Of a stretch of 7,701 nucleotides of DNA, positions 1 to 6,490 are shown in pieces. Origin of the DNA: Clostridia bacterium (lineage in GTDB: Bacteria > Bacillota_A > Clostridia > UBA1381). The notes below the pieces were generated by a model. That model made no database searches. It was not told the DNA's origin and saw only the letters and a program-made list of their open reading frames with translations. Position 1 is the first letter of the stretch. The number at the start of each line of letters is the position of its first letter. The position numbers were made by a program, and so were the translations under genes. The DNA lies in NCBI GenBank assembly GCA_017553025.1, contig JAFZNF010000145.1:1-7701 (forward strand), given 5' to 3'.

Positions 1-2245
1 CGAAGAAAAGTTAAAAGATGCCGAGAAGAAACTTTCGGCGATGAAAAGCCGTATAGATGTATGCGAAAAGAAACTTTCCGATTTAACTTCAGAGGAAAAG
101 GCGCTTTCATCAGCTTTTTCGGAAAAACAGCTTGATTTTGCGCAGAAGTCCTCAAAAAAGCGAATGCTTGAGGCTATGGAGAATGATTATGAGGGCTATG
201 CAAGGAGCGTAAAGGCGGTAATAAAGGCAAATGAGCTTAAATCACGCAGAATTTACGGAACGCTGTCAGGACTTATTTCGGTTGATAAAGAATATATCAC
301 TGCTATAGAAACAGCGCTTGGCGGAGCTCTTCAAAATATAGTGGTAGAGGACGAAGAAGACGCAAAACACGCAATAGCATATTTAAGGAACAATAAACTC
401 GGCAGAGCTACATTTTTGCCGATTTCTTCAGTTACGGCAAAAAGACTTGAAAACGAGGCGGAAATAAAATCAAATAAGGGCGTAATAGCTTTAGCAAGCG
501 AGCTTGTAAAGACGGATAAGAAATATTCAAAAATAGTTGAAAGTCTGCTTGCAAGAACGGTTGTGACAGATAATATAGATAACGCAATCGCGCTTTCAAA
601 AAAATACGCATACCGTTTCAGGACGGTTACGCTTCTTGGTGACATTCTAAACAGCGGCGGTTCAATAAGCGGGGGAAGCGTCAATAAAACGAGCGGTTTT
701 CTGTCGCGTGCAAGCGAAATAAAAACGCTTGAGGGAGAAATTTCACGGCTTAGTCTTGAAATTCAGAAAGAGCAAAAACAGCTGGAGTCAAAAAGAGCGG
801 ATATCGATAACTTAAATATGCAGCTTGAAAGTTTTATGCCGCTTGCAAGAGAATACGAAAATGATATTTTGGTGCTTAAAAACTCAAATGAACATCTTTT
901 AGGTGCACTGAAAAGCGGGGAGTCTGATAAAGGCATTGATACAGAGCTTAAAGCGATTGAGGAGGAGCTTTTAAAGTCTCAGGAGGAAATCGCAGTTCTT
1001 ATTGCCAGTGTGCGTACGGGCGAAAATGATATTTTGAGCCTTAATCAAGAAATAGAATTGCTTTCAGAAAAATATGAGCAGATACAAGCCCAAAAGGAGC
1101 AAAAAGCACAGGATATTATGGACGAAACTGTGCGTATGCGTGCATTAGAACAGGAAATTTTGGCTGAGAAACAGAATATTGAGAGCATAAAAGTAACTAT
1201 TGCCGAAAATATTGAGGAGATTTCCAAAAAGACGGAGGATAAGGCAGAAATAGAGAAGAAAAATACAGAGCTTTCAGCAGAAATTGAAGAAAAGCGCGCA
1301 AAAATTGAGGAAACATTAAAAATTTCCGAGAAAATTAAGGTGAGGCTTAGCGAAATTGAGCAGGAAAAATCGGTAATTTTAGAAAAACTCAAAGGTATGC
1401 AGACTCAAAATAAGGAGTTTACAGATAAGCTGATACTTCTGCAGCAGGAGCTTTCGCGTATCGAAAGCAAGGAAGAAAGACTTACTATGCAGCAGGACGG
1501 GGCAATATCACGCCTTTGGGACGATTACGAGCTAACCTTGGAAACGGCGGAGGAGGTAAAAGCGGAAATAGAAGACGAGAAAGCCGCATCTTCACGTGCG
1601 TCGGAGCTTAAATCAAAAATAAAATCTCTGGGAAGTATCAATATTGACTCTATTGAAGAGTATAAGAATGTAAAGGAACGTTTTGAATTTTTATCAGGCC
1701 AAAAAGCAGATTTAGAGAGCGCTAAAAGCAATCTGCTTGGCGTTATAGACTCTATGCAGGAGCTTATGGAGGAACATTTCGGAAAGCGGTTTGAGGAGAT
1801 AAATGTGAGTTTCGGGAAGGTATTTTCCGAGCTTTTCGGAGGCGGTCACGGAAGACTTTATCTGTCGCGTCCCGAGGACGTTCTGGAAAGCGGTATAGAA
1901 ATTGAGGCGCAGCTCCCCGGGAAAAGTCTTCAAAACATCAATCTTTACTCGGGCGGTGAAAAGTCATTTATAGCAATAGCCCTGCTTTTCGCGATACTTA
2001 AGGTAAAGCCGACGCCGTTTTGCATTTTAGATGAAATTGATGCGGCTCTGGACGATTCAAACGTGTGGCGTTTTGCCACTTACCTCAAAAACTATATTGA
2101 CGATACGCAATTTGTCGTAATAACGCACAGAAGAGGAACGATGGAAGCGGCAAATACGCTTTACGGCGTAACTATGCAGGAAAAGGGAGTAACAAAAATG
2201 CTTGCCTTAAATATAGATGAAGTTGATGAAAATCTTATAAAATAA
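1..2245 (+). CDS. smc: Chromosome partition/condensin protein SMC, 5'-truncated by window edge
   Basis: ATPase subunit of the SMC-ScpAB condensin, which extrudes and aligns DNA for chromosome organisation and segregation on the nucleoid. The frame is open from base 2, before the first in-window ATG at 41, so the true start lies upstream; about 747 residues are visible against about 1,180 in full-length family members, so the N-terminal Walker A head is missing. Numbering from the ATG at 41: end of the first coiled-coil arm (1-69), hinge (about 70-215, with the glycine-rich SGGSISGGS at 205-213), long Glu/Lys-rich returning coiled coil (about 224-525), then the C-terminal head. The head shows the LGSINIDSIEEY element (530-541), ABC signature YSGGE (636-640), Walker B CILDEID (661-667, catalytic Glu665), D-loop ALDD (669-672) and switch His696 in VVITHR. 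The signature begins with Tyr where SMCs usually have Leu or Met. Stop TAA at 2243-2245; ftsY follows 9 bases later, a common Bacillota arrangement. Identification is firm. Confidence 0.97.
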   Translation, partial: EEKLKDAEKKLSAMKSRIDVCEKKLSDLTSEEKALSSAFSEKQLDFAQKSSKKRMLEAMENDYEGYARSVKAVIKANELKSRRIYGTLSGLISVDKEYITAIETALGGALQNIVVEDEEDAKHAIAYLRNNKLGRATFLPISSVTAKRLENEAEIKSNKGVIALASELVKTDKKYSKIVESLLARTVVTDNIDNAIALSKKYAYRFRTVTLLGDILNSGGSISGGSVNKTSGFLSRASEIKTLEGEISRLSLEIQKEQKQLESKRADIDNLNMQLESFMPLAREYENDILVLKNSNEHLLGALKSGESDKGIDTELKAIEEELLKSQEEIAVLIASVRTGENDILSLNQEIELLSEKYEQIQAQKEQKAQDIMDETVRMRALEQEILAEKQNIESIKVTIAENIEEISKKTEDKAEIEKKNTELSAEIEEKRAKIEETLKISEKIKVRLSEIEQEKSVILEKLKGMQTQNKEFTDKLILLQQELSRIESKEERLTMQQDGAISRLWDDYELTLETAEEVKAEIEDEKAASSRASELKSKIKSLGSINIDSIEEYKNVKERFEFLSGQKADLESAKSNLLGVIDSMQELMEEHFGKRFEEINVSFGKVFSELFGGGHGRLYLSRPEDVLESGIEIEAQLPGKSLQNINLYSGGEKSFIAIALLFAILKVKPTPFCILDEIDAALDDSNVWRFATYLKNYIDDTQFVVITHRRGTMEAANTLYGVTMQEKGVTKMLALNIDEVDENLIK

Positions 2246-2254
2246 GGAGAAAAA

Positions 2255-3169
2255 ATGTCATTTTTTGAAAGAATAAAAAGCGGTCTGGGAAAAACACGCG
2301 AGTCTTTTTCTGAAAAAGTGAACAGTGTGTTTTCGGCATTTGTGAAGATTGACGAGGACTTTTTTGAAGAGCTTTTAGAAGTTTTGATTATGGCGGATTT
2401 GGGTACTAAAACCGCAGAATATGTGGTAGAAACGCTCAAATCACGGGTAAAATCAAAGCATCTTAGTGATGCGGAGGATATAAAGGAAGAACTAAAAAAT
2501 ATAATTGCCGAAATCCTGACCGAGCAGGATACAAGTATGCACCTTGAAACAAAGCCGTCAGTGATTTTGGTAATAGGCGTAAACGGAGTCGGAAAAACTA
2601 CGAGCATAGGCAAAATGGCGGCTCTTTATAAAAAAAAGGGCAAAAATGTACTGCTTGCGGCGGCGGATACCTTCCGCGCAGCGGCGATAGACCAGCTTGA
2701 TGAATGGGCGGCACGTGCAGGCTGTGACATAATAAAAAACAAAGAAAATTCTGACCCTGCGGCAGTGGTTTTTGATGCCTGCCGTGCGGCAAAAGCACGA
2801 AATACCGATATTTTGATATGCGATACGGCAGGAAGACTGCATAATAAGTCAAATCTTATGGCAGAGCTTAATAAGATTGCGAGGGTTATAGAAAAGGAAC
2901 TTCCGGGGGCGGACAAGGAAATATTGATTGTTTTAGACGCATCAACCGGACAGAATGCGGTTTCACAGGCAAAACTCTTTTCTGAGGCGGCAGAGATTTC
3001 AGGTATAGTTCTTACAAAGATTGACGGAACAGCAAAGGGCGGAATAGTCGTTTCAATAGCAAAGGAGCAGAATATCCCCGTAAAATTCATCGGAGTGGGA
3101 GAGGGGATTTTGGATTTGCAGGAATTTGACGCCGAAAGTTTTGCAAAAGCGCTGTTTTCTGGTATATAG
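2255..3169 (+). CDS. ftsY: Signal recognition particle receptor FtsY (SRP GTPase)
   Basis: SRP receptor at the cytoplasmic membrane. It pairs with Ffh, and mutual GTP hydrolysis hands ribosome-nascent chain complexes to SecYEG. The 304 residues comprise an N domain (about 1-95, starting MSFFERIKSGLGKTRE, an amphipathic Lys-rich helix suited to membrane contact) and a G domain. Motifs seen: G1 P-loop GVNGVGKTT (108-116), DTFRAAAIDQL of the SRP-GTPase insertion box (138-148), DTAGR (190-194), DASTGQNA (228-235), TKIDGTAKGG (254-263), GVGEG (280-284) and the closing DLQEFD (287-292). A long acidic A domain as in Escherichia coli is absent; the length is like Gram-positive FtsY. The RBS AAGGAGA overlaps the smc stop codon and sits about 5 bases before the ATG, so translation probably follows smc directly. 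The usual Bacillota followers ylxM-ffh are not here; hom comes next instead. Confidence 0.97.
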   Translation: MSFFERIKSGLGKTRESFSEKVNSVFSAFVKIDEDFFEELLEVLIMADLGTKTAEYVVETLKSRVKSKHLSDAEDIKEELKNIIAEILTEQDTSMHLETKPSVILVIGVNGVGKTTSIGKMAALYKKKGKNVLLAAADTFRAAAIDQLDEWAARAGCDIIKNKENSDPAAVVFDACRAAKARNTDILICDTAGRLHNKSNLMAELNKIARVIEKELPGADKEILIVLDASTGQNAVSQAKLFSEAAEISGIVLTKIDGTAKGGIVVSIAKEQNIPVKFIGVGEGILDLQEFDAESFAKALFSGI

Positions 3170-3173
3170 CGCA

Positions 3174-3202
3174 TTGACATAGAATACATAATGTGATAAA
3201 AT
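3174..3202 (+). promoter_or_regulatory. Sigma-A-type promoter for hom(-lysC)
   Basis: A perfect -35 TTGACA (3174-3179), a 17-base spacer and -10 TAAAAT (3197-3202) preceded by an extended TG dinucleotide (TGA at 3194-3196). The -35 starts 5 bases after the ftsY stop. A transcription start near 3208-3210 would leave a leader of only about 25 bases before the hom ATG, too short for a T-box or lysine riboswitch. I infer from this that hom is expressed independently of smc-ftsY, with some read-through possible because no terminator is visible after ftsY. Confidence 0.8.
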
Positions 3203-3221
3203 AACCTTTAACGTACGATTT

Positions 3222-3226
3222 GGAGG
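3222..3226 (+). promoter_or_regulatory. Shine-Dalgarno site of hom
   Basis: GGAGG, 6 bases before the ATG at 3233. This fixes the hom start: the encoded protein then begins MVKIAIMGYG, placing the Rossmann beta-strand immediately at the N-terminus as expected for the family. Confidence 0.85.
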
Positions 3227-3232
3227 AAAAAG

Positions 3233-4426
3233 ATGGTCAAAATTGCAATTATGGGATACGGCACCGTCGGAAGCGGTGTTTATGATATTATAAAGGCAGA
3301 TAATTTTGCATATGAGGCGATGAATCCTATTGAAATCAAGTATATTCTTGATATAAGGGATTTTCCCGACCATAAGGAAAAAGAGATTTTCACAAAGGAT
3401 TTTAATGTCATTTTAAATGATGATGAAATTTACTGCGTAGTTGAAGCAATGGGCGGATTAAAGCCGGCCTATGAGTTCACGAAATCACTGCTTTTAGCAG
3501 GGAAAAATGTTGTTACCTCCAATAAAGAGCTGGTAGCGACTCACGGACCTGAGCTTTTGAAAATTGCAAAAGACAAGAACGTGAATTATCTCTTTGAGGC
3601 AAGTGTCGGAGGCGGTATTCCGATAATAAAGCCGCTTTGTTCCAGCCTTAAAGCAAATAAGATAAAAAAGATTGCGGGCATTTTAAACGGTACTACAAAC
3701 TTTATCCTGACAGAAATGGTAGAAGAGGGGAAAAGTTTTTCCGAGGCGCTTAAAATGGCTCAGGATAACGGCTATGCAGAGCGCAATCCTGCAGCTGATA
3801 TTGAGGGACACGACGCCTGCCGTAAAATCGCAATTTTGGCATCGCTTGCGTGGGGCGAGTATATAGATTATAAGAATATCCCGACAGAGGGTATTACAAA
3901 CATAACTTTAGAGGATGTTGATGCGGCATCAAAACTTGGTTACAGCGTGAAACTGATTGGCTATGCTGATAAGAGGGACGGGCTTTATATCTGGGTTTCG
4001 CCGATGCTTGTCAGGAAAAGCTGTCCGCTGTCAGGCGTAAACGGGGTATTTAACGCTATTTTGGTGGACGGAAATTATTTGGGCACATCAATGTTTTACG
4101 GTCAGGGAGCAGGCAAATTTGCCACAGCGAGTGCAATGGTTGCTGACGTAATCGAAAGCGTACGGCATATAAATGCGAAAAAAGCGTATATCGATTGGCA
4201 GGTTACTGAAAAATCAAGCATTCTTCCCGTTTCGGAAAGCGAAAACAGGTATTTTGTGCGCACAAAAGAACAAAAGGACAGGATTGAAGATATTTTCGGA
4301 AAGATTTCAGTATTTGGCATAAATGCGGAGAATGTTTTTGTGACCGATGTTATGAAAGAAAAAGACTTTGAGGCTAAGGCAAAGGCTCTTGGAGTAATAA
4401 GTAAAATAAGAGTTTTAGACGCCTGA
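3233..4426 (+). CDS. hom: Homoserine dehydrogenase with shortened ACT-like tail
   Basis: Cytosolic NAD(P)H-dependent reduction of L-aspartate 4-semialdehyde to L-homoserine, the branch toward Thr, Met and Ile. The 397 residues show the Rossmann nucleotide loop GYGTVGSG (8-15), SNKELVA with Lys98 (96-102), EASVGGGIPII (122-132), NGTTNFILT (152-160), GYAERNPAADIEGHDACRK (180-198, with Asp189, Asp194 and Lys198 at the positions expected for substrate binding and catalysis) and the core-closing GQGAGKFATASAMVAD (290-305). After about residue 312 a tail of about 85 residues remains. It looks like a reduced ACT domain (RYFVR strand near 339-343, DRIEDIFGKI helix 349-358, a closing IRVL strand), but the PGV-type loop of the usual Hom ACT domain is missing. 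Family members with a full ACT domain are about 430 residues. It has its own promoter and is followed 55 bases later by lysC, so the two steps flanking aspartate semialdehyde are probably co-expressed. asd is not in the window. Confidence 0.95.
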   Translation: MVKIAIMGYGTVGSGVYDIIKADNFAYEAMNPIEIKYILDIRDFPDHKEKEIFTKDFNVILNDDEIYCVVEAMGGLKPAYEFTKSLLLAGKNVVTSNKELVATHGPELLKIAKDKNVNYLFEASVGGGIPIIKPLCSSLKANKIKKIAGILNGTTNFILTEMVEEGKSFSEALKMAQDNGYAERNPAADIEGHDACRKIAILASLAWGEYIDYKNIPTEGITNITLEDVDAASKLGYSVKLIGYADKRDGLYIWVSPMLVRKSCPLSGVNGVFNAILVDGNYLGTSMFYGQGAGKFATASAMVADVIESVRHINAKKAYIDWQVTEKSSILPVSESENRYFVRTKEQKDRIEDIFGKISVFGINAENVFVTDVMKEKDFEAKAKALGVISKIRVLDA

Positions 4427-4440
4427 AACAAAAACGGGCA

Positions 4441-4446
4441 TATAAT
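4441..4446 (+). promoter_or_regulatory. Possible -10 element of a weak lysC promoter
   Basis: A perfect TATAAT hexamer lies in the 55-base hom-lysC gap, 35 bases before the lysC ATG. The best -35 partner is TAGACG at 4416-4421 (4 of 6 consensus bases, 19-base spacing), which is poor and lies inside the end of hom. It could give extra lysC transcript, or it could be chance in an AT-rich gap. No hairpin or riboswitch-like structure is visible in this gap. Confidence 0.3.
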
Positions 4447-4467
4447 ATAAATAGGTTAATGTATTTT

Positions 4468-4473
4468 AGGGGG
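4468..4473 (+). promoter_or_regulatory. Shine-Dalgarno site of lysC (AGGGGG)
   Basis: AGGGGG followed by an 8-base AT-only spacer (4474-4481) before the ATG at 4482. It departs from the GGAGG pattern used by hom and the ACT gene, and the same hexamer with the same spacing recurs inside lysC at 5203-5208, before an in-frame GTG. Confidence 0.7.
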
Positions 4474-4481
4474 TTATATAA

Positions 4482-5693
4482 ATGAGATTGGTAGTGCAAA
4501 AATACGGCGGCAGTTCTGTTCGTGATAAAGAACGTGTTATGAATGTTGCGCGCCGTATTGTGGAAACCTATGACGCAGGCAATAACGTGGTTGTTGCAGT
4601 TTCTGCACAAGGCGATACTACAGATGAGCTGATAGAAAAGGCAAAGGAAATAAATGAACACGCATCAAAACGCGAGATGGATATGTTACTTTCAACAGGT
4701 GAGCAGATTTCAATAGCGCTTTTGGCTATGGCAATAGAGAAAATAGGAAGACCTGTCATATCTCTTACGGGTTGGCAGGCAGGCTTTAAAACCGATAAGA
4801 CATTCGGGAATGCAAGAATAGCCAGAATTGATACCGAAAGGCTTAAAGATGAACTTGATAAACGCAGAATAGTCATTGTTGCAGGCTTTCAGGGAATTAA
4901 TAAAAATGACGATATAACGACTCTTGGAAGAGGCGGAAGCGACACATCAGCTGTAGCGCTTGCGGCGGCACTCGGAGCAGATATATGCGAGATTTATACC
5001 GATGTTGACGGGGTTTATACAGCAGACCCGAGAATTGTTAAAAGCGCTAAAAAATTAAAGGATATTTCCTATGACGAGATGCTTGAGCTTGCATCGCTGG
5101 GCGCTAATGTACTTCATAACCGCTCGGTGGAAATGGCAAAAAAGTATAATGTAAATCTTGCTGTAAAATCAAGTCTTAACAATAATGAGGGGACTTTTGT
5201 AAAGGGGGAAAATAAAGTGGAAAAAATGTTGGTTAGAGGAGTCACAAGGGATAATGATGTTGCAAGAATTTCTCTTTGCGGAGTGGAGGACACTCCCGGC
5301 AAGGCATTTACAGTATTTTCCCTTGTTTCAAAGGAGAATATAGGTGTTGACCTGATTTTGCAGTCAATAGGCAGGGACGGTAAAAAGGACATCAGTTTCA
5401 CGGTTAAGGAAGATGACTTGGAACCCGTTTTAAAAGTTTTGGAAAATAACAGTGATATTATCGGTGCGGAAGATGTTAAATTTTCAAAGGATATATCTAA
5501 GGTATCGATAGTAGGAGCAGGTATGGTGACAAATCCGGGTGTTGCAACAAAGATGTTTGAGGCGCTTTATAATGCACATATAAATATAGCAATGATTTCC
5601 ACGTCTGAAATTAAAATTTCGGTTTTGGTGGATAAAAAAGACGCCGAGCGTGCAGTTAATGCCATACACGACGCATTTTTGCTTGAAAACTGA
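4482..5693 (+). CDS. lysC: Aspartate kinase (alpha form), monofunctional, two C-terminal ACT domains
   Basis: First step of the aspartate family: ATP-dependent phosphorylation of L-aspartate to 4-phospho-L-aspartate, in the cytosol. The 403 residues match the length of the lysC/ask class that makes overlapping alpha and beta subunits (408 in Bacillus subtilis). Kinase-domain motifs: KYGGSSV (7-13), STGEQ (71-75), AGFQG (134-138), GRGGSDTSA (149-157), DVDGVYTADPR (174-184) and YDEMLELASLGANVLH (197-212). Two ACT domains follow a linker at about 235-255: ACT1 (about 262-325, with EDTPGKA and DLILQSI) and ACT2 (about 340-403, with GAGMVTNPGVA and MISTSEIKISVLV, the typical lysine/threonine effector region). 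Feedback inhibition by Lys and/or Thr is therefore expected from the family; which effector applies cannot be read here. It follows hom and ends 6 bases before a terminator hairpin. An internal GTG start at codon 246 is annotated separately. Confidence 0.97.
   Translation: MRLVVQKYGGSSVRDKERVMNVARRIVETYDAGNNVVVAVSAQGDTTDELIEKAKEINEHASKREMDMLLSTGEQISIALLAMAIEKIGRPVISLTGWQAGFKTDKTFGNARIARIDTERLKDELDKRRIVIVAGFQGINKNDDITTLGRGGSDTSAVALAAALGADICEIYTDVDGVYTADPRIVKSAKKLKDISYDEMLELASLGANVLHNRSVEMAKKYNVNLAVKSSLNNNEGTFVKGENKVEKMLVRGVTRDNDVARISLCGVEDTPGKAFTVFSLVSKENIGVDLILQSIGRDGKKDISFTVKEDDLEPVLKVLENNSDIIGAEDVKFSKDISKVSIVGAGMVTNPGVATKMFEALYNAHINIAMISTSEIKISVLVDKKDAERAVNAIHDAFLLEN
5203..5219 (+). promoter_or_regulatory. 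Internal ribosome binding site and GTG start within lysC
   Basis: AGGGGG (5203-5208), an 8-base spacer aaaataaa (5209-5216), then in-frame GTG (5217-5219, codon 246). The hexamer and the spacing are identical to those of the lysC start itself. The surrounding codons encode the low-constraint linker between the kinase and ACT parts (residues 239-249). A second in-frame start, ATG at 5226, lies 17 bases downstream of the same site and is less well spaced. Confidence 0.6.
5217..5693 (+). CDS. lysC: Predicted aspartate kinase beta (regulatory) subunit from internal start
   Basis: In-frame internal product of lysC, 158 residues if initiated at GTG 5217 (155 if at ATG 5226), consisting only of the two ACT domains. 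In Bacillus subtilis aspartokinase II and in Corynebacterium lysC, an internal start at about codon 246-250 yields a beta subunit that assembles with the full-length alpha chain into an alpha2-beta2 enzyme and carries the effector sites. The position here (codon 246), the domain boundary and the ribosome site all fit that precedent. Existence of the protein is inferred, not shown. It shares all its sequence with the 3' part of lysC, so any codon signal cannot distinguish the two. Confidence 0.55.
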   Translation: MEKMLVRGVTRDNDVARISLCGVEDTPGKAFTVFSLVSKENIGVDLILQSIGRDGKKDISFTVKEDDLEPVLKVLENNSDIIGAEDVKFSKDISKVSIVGAGMVTNPGVATKMFEALYNAHINIAMISTSEIKISVLVDKKDAERAVNAIHDAFLLEN

Positions 5694-5698
5694 TATTC

Positions 5699-5731
5699 GG
5701 CGGACTTTTTAAAAGTCCGCCCGATTTATTT
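5699..5731 (+). terminator. Intrinsic terminator after lysC
   Basis: Hairpin with GGCGGACTT (5699-5707) pairing with AAGTCCGCC (5713-5721), a 9-bp stem rich in G:C with a 5-base TTTAA loop, starting 6 bases after the lysC stop. The downstream tract (5722-5731, CGATTTATTT) is T-rich but interrupted, so termination may be leaky and allow some transcription into rlmB. The stem contains AAAA/TTTT in the loop region, so a weak reverse-strand activity is conceivable but has no gene to serve. Confidence 0.65.
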
Positions 5732-5734
5732 AGC

Positions 5735-5740
5735 AGAGGA
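5735..5740 (+). promoter_or_regulatory. Shine-Dalgarno site of rlmB
   Basis: AGAGGA, 6 bases before the ATG at 5747. Only 25 bases separate the terminator stem from this start and no good -35/-10 pair is visible there; a TTGAAA at 5683-5688 in the end of lysC lacks a matching -10 at normal spacing. Confidence 0.6.
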
Positions 5741-5746
5741 TAGAAT

Positions 5747-6490
5747 ATGGATAATATAATTATCGGCAGAAACCCTGTTTTTGAGGCAATAAGGGCAGGG
5801 CGCGAGATTGATAAAATAATAGTAAAAAAAGGTGAGTGCGAAGGCTCTTTGGTAGCAATCATTAAGAGGGCAAAAGACGTTAAAATTCCTGTTATAGAGG
5901 CGGATAGAGCAAAACTTGACGCACTTTCGGACGGGAAAAACCATCAGGGCGTGATTGCATTTGCTGCGGCGCATACCTATACAGATGTCAAGGATATGAT
6001 AAAGTCGGCAAAGGAGAAGAGCAGTTCGCCTTTTATAATCATTCTTGATAAAATTACCGACCCGCATAATTTCGGCTCAATTTTACGGACGGCAAACTGT
6101 GCGGGAGCGGACGGTGTCATAATTCCAAAGCGCGGAGGCGTTGGACTTTCGGAGACGGTTGCAAAAACCTCGGCAGGGGCATTGGAATATATTCCTGTTG
6201 CAAAGGTTACAAATATTGCGGAAACAATGGAGATGCTGAAAAAAGAGGGATTTTGGATAGCAGGCGCCGAGGCGGACGGACAGCTGATGTATAAAACCGA
6301 TTTGACAGGTGCAATTGCTCTTGTAATAGGCAGCGAGGGTGAGGGAATATCGCGTCTGGTAAAGGAAAAGTGTGATTTTCTATGCAGAATACCTATGTAC
6401 GGGGAAATAAATTCATTAAACGCATCGGTTGCGGCAGGCGTAATGATGTATGAAATAGTTCGCCAGAGAGAAAACGGAGGAAAACAATGA
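5747..6490 (+). CDS. rlmB: 23S rRNA (guanosine-2'-O-)-methyltransferase RlmB, TrmH/SpoU family
   Basis: SPOUT-class, SAM-dependent 2'-O-ribose methyltransferase. RlmB modifies a guanosine in the 23S rRNA peptidyl-transferase region (Gm2251 in Escherichia coli). At 247 residues it has the usual length. The N-terminal L30e-like RNA-binding domain (about 1-77) starts with NIIIGRNPVFEAIRAG (3-18) and contains NHQGVIA (65-71). The knotted catalytic domain (about 95-240) carries motif 1 LDKITDPHNFGSILRTAN (100-117, Asn108 and catalytic Arg114), motif 2 LVIGSEGEGISRLV (192-205) and motif 3 INSLNASVAAGVMMYE (221-236). Those features are shared by RlmB and its paralogues (for example the YsgA or TrmH types), so the exact nucleotide target is inferred from the N-terminal domain type. 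The stop codon overlaps the next start (ATGA at 6487-6490). No promoter is visible between the lysC terminator and its start. Confidence 0.9.
   Translation: MDNIIIGRNPVFEAIRAGREIDKIIVKKGECEGSLVAIIKRAKDVKIPVIEADRAKLDALSDGKNHQGVIAFAAAHTYTDVKDMIKSAKEKSSSPFIIILDKITDPHNFGSILRTANCAGADGVIIPKRGGVGLSETVAKTSAGALEYIPVAKVTNIAETMEMLKKEGFWIAGAEADGQLMYKTDLTGAIALVIGSEGEGISRLVKEKCDFLCRIPMYGEINSLNASVAAGVMMYEIVRQRENGGKQ
6476..6480 (+). promoter_or_regulatory. Shine-Dalgarno site of the ACT gene, inside rlmB
   Basis: GGAGG within the last codons of rlmB, 6 bases before the ATG at 6487. It supports this start and shows that ribosomes finishing rlmB can re-initiate at the ATGA overlap. Confidence 0.8.

Noticed and set aside
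1045..1392. Antisense open frame (115 codons, - strand) in the SMC coiled coil
   Set aside because: Ser/Phe/Ile-rich, membrane-like composition is the expected reverse complement of coiled-coil GAA/AAA codons.
700..1500. Repeated Glu/Lys/Ile-rich coding pattern looking like a tandem repeat
   Set aside because: It is heptad periodicity of the SMC coiled coil; I see no exact DNA repeat unit.
2161..2613. Antisense open frame (150 codons, - strand) across the smc-ftsY junction
   Set aside because: Phe/Ser-rich translation typical of the reverse of Glu/Lys-rich coding sequence, without motif or neighbours on that strand.
2626..3189. Long antisense open frame (187 codons, - strand) opposite ftsY
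   Set aside because: It lies wholly over the strongly conserved FtsY GTPase codons, has Ser/Ala-rich low-information composition, no ribosome site that I can see and no recognisable domain. It is a shadow of the ftsY frame.
3186..3194. Small inverted repeat ACAT-A-ATGT between the hom -35 and -10 as a possible operator
   Set aside because: Arms of only 4 bases in AT-rich DNA are expected by chance; there is no second copy in the window.
4427..4481. Possible riboswitch or attenuator between hom and lysC
   Set aside because: Only 55 bases, AT-rich, without any stem longer than a few base pairs.
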